From the NCBI GenBank assembly GCA_041559015.1, contig JBFFED010000028.1, positions 1 through 24,251 on the forward strand: a stretch of DNA of 24,251 nucleotides, read 5' to 3'. The DNA comes from COMBO-56-21 sp041559015. Lineage in GTDB: Archaea > Thermoplasmatota > Thermoplasmata > UBA10834. Shown in pieces: positions 22,214 through 24,251 of this stretch (within the stretch, counting starts at the first letter, position 1; each line of letters opens with the position of its first letter). A program made the translations under genes and the position numbers. Below the pieces are notes generated by a model, which saw only the letters and a program-made list of their open reading frames with translations, had not been told where the DNA came from and made no database searches.

Positions 22214-22696
22214 TCACGATTCCGATATGCGGGATGCGAGTCGAGCGACTCTTTCTCCGAGTTCCCTGCAAGAATCTATCTCCTTCGCATTCGGCGACTC
22301 CACCGCTGTCGGGCCATAGTGCTTGTTCTCGGACCTGCCCCGGATCACCATGCCGTGGATAAGCATCGCCTTCAGGATCGAGAGGAGGGTGGTCTCCGCT
22401 CCGCAGGCAGTATCTCCCGAGCTGGTGAACGCCCCGCCGACCTTCCCCTCCAGCTTGCCGTGGACCGCGAAGGTCTTGTCTATGAACGACTTCATCTTCC
22501 CGGACATGTTCCCGTAGTACGTCGGGGAGCCGAGTATGATGGCGTCAGCGTCCGTTAGATCGCTGAGCTTCGCCTTGTCGACAGCCTTCACGACTACCTT
22601 CGTCCCCTTCACCTTCTTGGCGCCCTCGGCAACGGCAAGGGCCATCTTCTCGGTGTTCCCAGTCCTCGAGTCGTAGATTATCAGCATGGTTGCCAT
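22214..22696 (-). CDS. Flavodoxin-like FMN protein (flavodoxin/WrbA group)
   Basis: A 160-residue protein with the flavodoxin fold. The first strand LIIYDS leads into the FMN phosphate loop SRTGNTEKMA (residues 10-19). GSPTYYGNMSGKMKSF matches the second FMN-contacting region of WrbA-like quinone reductases, and FTSSGDTACGAETTLLSILKAMLIHGM continues that pattern. It probably shuttles electrons or reduces quinones in the cytoplasm. Start is ATG 22696; ATG 22687, nine bases inside, would also give a sound N terminus. A perfect 18-base palindrome (22702-22719) lies five bases before the start and overlaps the predicted transcription start, so the gene is probably repressible, perhaps by oxidative or redox stress. 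It follows the glycosylase gene on the same strand after 97 bases but appears to have its own promoter. Confidence 0.92.
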   Translation of the reverse strand: MATMLIIYDSRTGNTEKMALAVAEGAKKVKGTKVVVKAVDKAKLSDLTDADAIILGSPTYYGNMSGKMKSFIDKTFAVHGKLEGKVGGAFTSSGDTACGAETTLLSILKAMLIHGMVIRGRSENKHYGPTAVESPNAKEIDSCRELGERVARLASRISES

Positions 22697-22701
22697 TTCT
22701 T

Positions 22702-22719
22702 GTCACCGGTTCCGGTGAC
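22702..22719. promoter_or_regulatory. Perfect 18-base palindromic operator of the flavodoxin gene
   Basis: GTCACCGG-TT-CCGGTGAC is a perfect inverted repeat with 8-bp arms and a 2-base centre. It lies between a weak TATA-like GAAGTTAAGAG (minus strand, 22735-22745) and the ATG at 22696. Transcription predicted from that box would start inside it, the classic place for an archaeal repressor site. A hairpin in the mRNA leader is the alternative reading. Confidence 0.6.
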
Positions 22720-22793
22720 CCGAATCGTCTGCAACTCTTAACTTCTTTTCCAGACCCTAATGCCGCTCCTTCGGAAACGTGTCAGACCCGAAG

Positions 22794-23147
22794 TCATCCT
22801 CTGCGCTTCGACATCCTGCACGAACACCCCTTGGCCCTCAGGATCGTCCGCTGTTCATCGATCGAATCGACCAGGACCGTCTGCTCTCTGCATATGTTGT
22901 CTCTCGGGACAGCGTCAAGGTCCAGCGGCGATCTGTGCCGGTACCCCCTCCTGGTCATCTCTCTGACCTGGGCCTCGTGCCTGGTCCACAGCGCCCCCAG
23001 CCTGCCGCGCCAGCGCATCACCTCGGGGTGCTTGCTGTAGCCGCTCTTCTCGTTGACGATTATGCTCCAGACCGCGTGCAGCTCCCTGTGCTCCGCAAGC
23101 AGGTGGTTCCTGCAGAGGCACTCGACCGGGAGGTCCCATATGCGCAT
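22794..23147 (-). CDS. Pyrimidine-dimer DNA glycosylase (T4 endonuclease V-like)
   Basis: A 117-residue protein from ATG 23147; the frame is open to 23231, but the 28 extra residues are not family-like and MRIW is the usual N terminus of this archaeal/bacterial branch. NHLLAEHREL (residues 14-23) aligns with QHLMAEYREL of T4 endonuclease V. Glu22 matches its catalytic Glu23, and His15 and Arg21 match conserved residues. In the T4 enzyme the attacking group is the N-terminal amine of Thr2 after Met removal. Here residue 2 is Arg, so Met may be retained. Expected role: cut the glycosyl bond at UV-induced pyrimidine dimers, then nick the backbone. It ends with CSCRMSKRRG. A GGGGAGGGG stretch lies about 14 bases or more upstream, too far for an ideal Shine-Dalgarno. 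Confidence 0.8.
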   Translation of the reverse strand: MRIWDLPVECLCRNHLLAEHRELHAVWSIIVNEKSGYSKHPEVMRWRGRLGALWTRHEAQVREMTRRGYRHRSPLDLDAVPRDNICREQTVLVDSIDEQRTILRAKGCSCRMSKRRG

Positions 23148-23266
23148 GTCAGCCGAGCATATCCCCTCCCCGGACTTAGAGGGTCTCCCGACCTGGGCCG
23201 GTGCTCCCGAATCCGTCATCCGTTGGTTCAAGAGCAGGGAATGCGATGCGGGAAGGGGTCCCGGAC

Positions 23267-24217
23267 ATGAAGGGCAAGCCGAAGTTCCTGCAGCACCTGG
23301 AGAGGAATGGCGTCTTCGGCAGCGTGGTCTCTATCGACCATCTGGAGGAGCTCGGGCAGGAGATCAGGTCTCTCCACGTAAGAGGGCTCATCCATGACGA
23401 TGTCTACAACTGCGGCGGGGACGACCGGCCGTACCACACCCCGCGCCTGCCCCGAAGCCTGCCCGATGCGAAGTCGATCATCATAGTGACGACCCCTCAT
23501 CCGATGGTGCGCACGACATTCAACTGGCGCGGCCGGAAGACACAGCTCCTGGTCCCGCCGACATACTTCGACGGCCTGAAGGTTGCGAACCGCGCCAGGA
23601 ACCTGCTCAAGGAGGCCTTCAGGCCTGAGGAGCACAGGTTCGTGAGGGCCCTGCTACCCCAGAAACTGCTCGCAGTCCGGAGCGGGCTCGCGCTCTACGG
23701 CAGGAACAACATCACGTACATCCCCAGGTTCGGGAGCTTCCACCGGCCCACATCATTCTACTCGGACTACGAGAGCCCTGTCGACTACTGGCAGGACAAG
23801 AGGGCGCTCCCGCTCTGCGAGAAGTGCAAGGCCTGCCTCAAGGCCTGTCCGACTAAGGCGATACATGCCGACAGGTTCCTCATCAGCGCGGACAAGTGCC
23901 TCACGTTCCTGAACGAGAAGCCGTCCAAGGTCGAGTTCCCTTCGTGGGTCGATCCTTCGGCCCATAACGCGCTGGTCGGGTGCATGCGCTGTCAGTTGGC
24001 GTGCCCTTACGACAAGGACCTAGTCGGCTGGTACGAGGACCGCGAGGAGTTCAGCGATGAGGAGACTGCGTATCTCCTCGGTGGGAAGTTCTCGGGGAAG
24101 AAGGCTGCCGGGATGGAGAGGAAGTTGAAGCGTGTCGGGCTTGACCTGTCATCTTTCCCTCGGAACCTCAGAGCCCTTCTTGGGCGGGAAAGGTGCGAGA
24201 CGACACCCTACAGGTGA
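23267..24217 (+). CDS. QueG-like 2[4Fe-4S] iron-sulfur protein (epoxyqueuosine reductase family)
   Basis: A 316-residue protein from ATG 23267, chosen for the GGAAGGGG about ten bases upstream; ATG 23246 and GTG 23201 are in frame. Residues about 60-150 contain LPDAKSIIIVTTPHP and LLAVRSGLALYGRNNITYIPRFGSF, which correspond to the conserved (K)xxAVRAGLGxxGKN and GSF/GSW segments of QueG. A ferredoxin-type segment follows: Cys184, 187, 190, 194 (CEKCKACLKACP), Cys211, and Cys239, 242, 246 (CMRCQLACP), enough for two [4Fe-4S] clusters. Bacterial QueG uses cobalamin and two clusters to make queuosine; most archaea make archaeosine instead, so the reaction here is probably different. It is divergent from the glycosylase gene, 119 bases apart, with no clear TATA box. 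Confidence 0.85.
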   Translation: MKGKPKFLQHLERNGVFGSVVSIDHLEELGQEIRSLHVRGLIHDDVYNCGGDDRPYHTPRLPRSLPDAKSIIIVTTPHPMVRTTFNWRGRKTQLLVPPTYFDGLKVANRARNLLKEAFRPEEHRFVRALLPQKLLAVRSGLALYGRNNITYIPRFGSFHRPTSFYSDYESPVDYWQDKRALPLCEKCKACLKACPTKAIHADRFLISADKCLTFLNEKPSKVEFPSWVDPSAHNALVGCMRCQLACPYDKDLVGWYEDREEFSDEETAYLLGGKFSGKKAAGMERKLKRVGLDLSSFPRNLRALLGRERCETTPYR

Positions 24218-24251
24218 TTCTGGAGCTGATGCAGGCAAAAACCGAGAACAA

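Overview
The window looks like a chromosome segment of a GC-rich archaeon, most likely of the Thermoplasmatota. Promoters are archaeal: TATA-like boxes sit about 25 bases from starts, several giving leaderless or near-leaderless messages, and no bacterial -35/-10 pairs are evident. GTG starts are common, and the protein repertoire is typical of that group: DUF1616 membrane proteins, large Ig/CARDB-type surface proteins, Cys4 zinc-ribbon membrane proteins, a PEF-type C-terminal tail and a pyrimidine-dimer glycosylase. The assignment is inference; no rRNA, tRNA or marker gene is present.

Region 1 (1-6172) is mostly envelope genes. After an ambiguous open stretch at the left edge come two overlapping FtsX-like ABC permease genes with no ATPase gene beside them, a convergent DUF1616 membrane protein, a double zinc-ribbon membrane protein on a divergent promoter, and a small secreted protein of unknown function.

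Region 2 (6173-12318) is a two-gene operon of very unusual large proteins. The first has 20 tandem xNG(R) tetrapeptides before a membrane helix, then two domains opened by DG-x-F-x-DW motifs, a lamin-tail-like domain and a PEF-type anchor. The second is a polytopic membrane protein with TPRs, a winged-helix-like segment, a long Pro/Glu/Ala low-complexity region, one zinc ribbon matching those of the 4464-5342 protein, and a Lys-rich tail. Shared modules suggest that these proteins belong to one envelope-associated system of unknown role.

Region 3 (12319-22213) is a mosaic. A previously unrecognised non-coding repeat (about 75-195 bp) occurs at least four times in the same orientation, near 12395, 16024, 17614 and 22003. 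Successive copies bracket a 1104-residue TPR-like protein, a short-chain dehydrogenase with A/T-richer codon use, and a block with a small zinc-finger protein, an MFS transporter and a secreted metzincin-like protease. This looks like modular assembly or recombination between repeats.

Region 4 (22214-24251) holds a flavodoxin-like gene with a perfect 18-base palindrome over its presumed transcription start, a pyrimidine-dimer glycosylase (T4 endonuclease V family), and a divergent iron-sulfur protein resembling epoxyqueuosine reductase QueG.

The strongest candidates for something undescribed are the repeat family and its cassette-like spacing, the NGR-array protein with its TPR/zinc-ribbon partner, and the flavodoxin operator.
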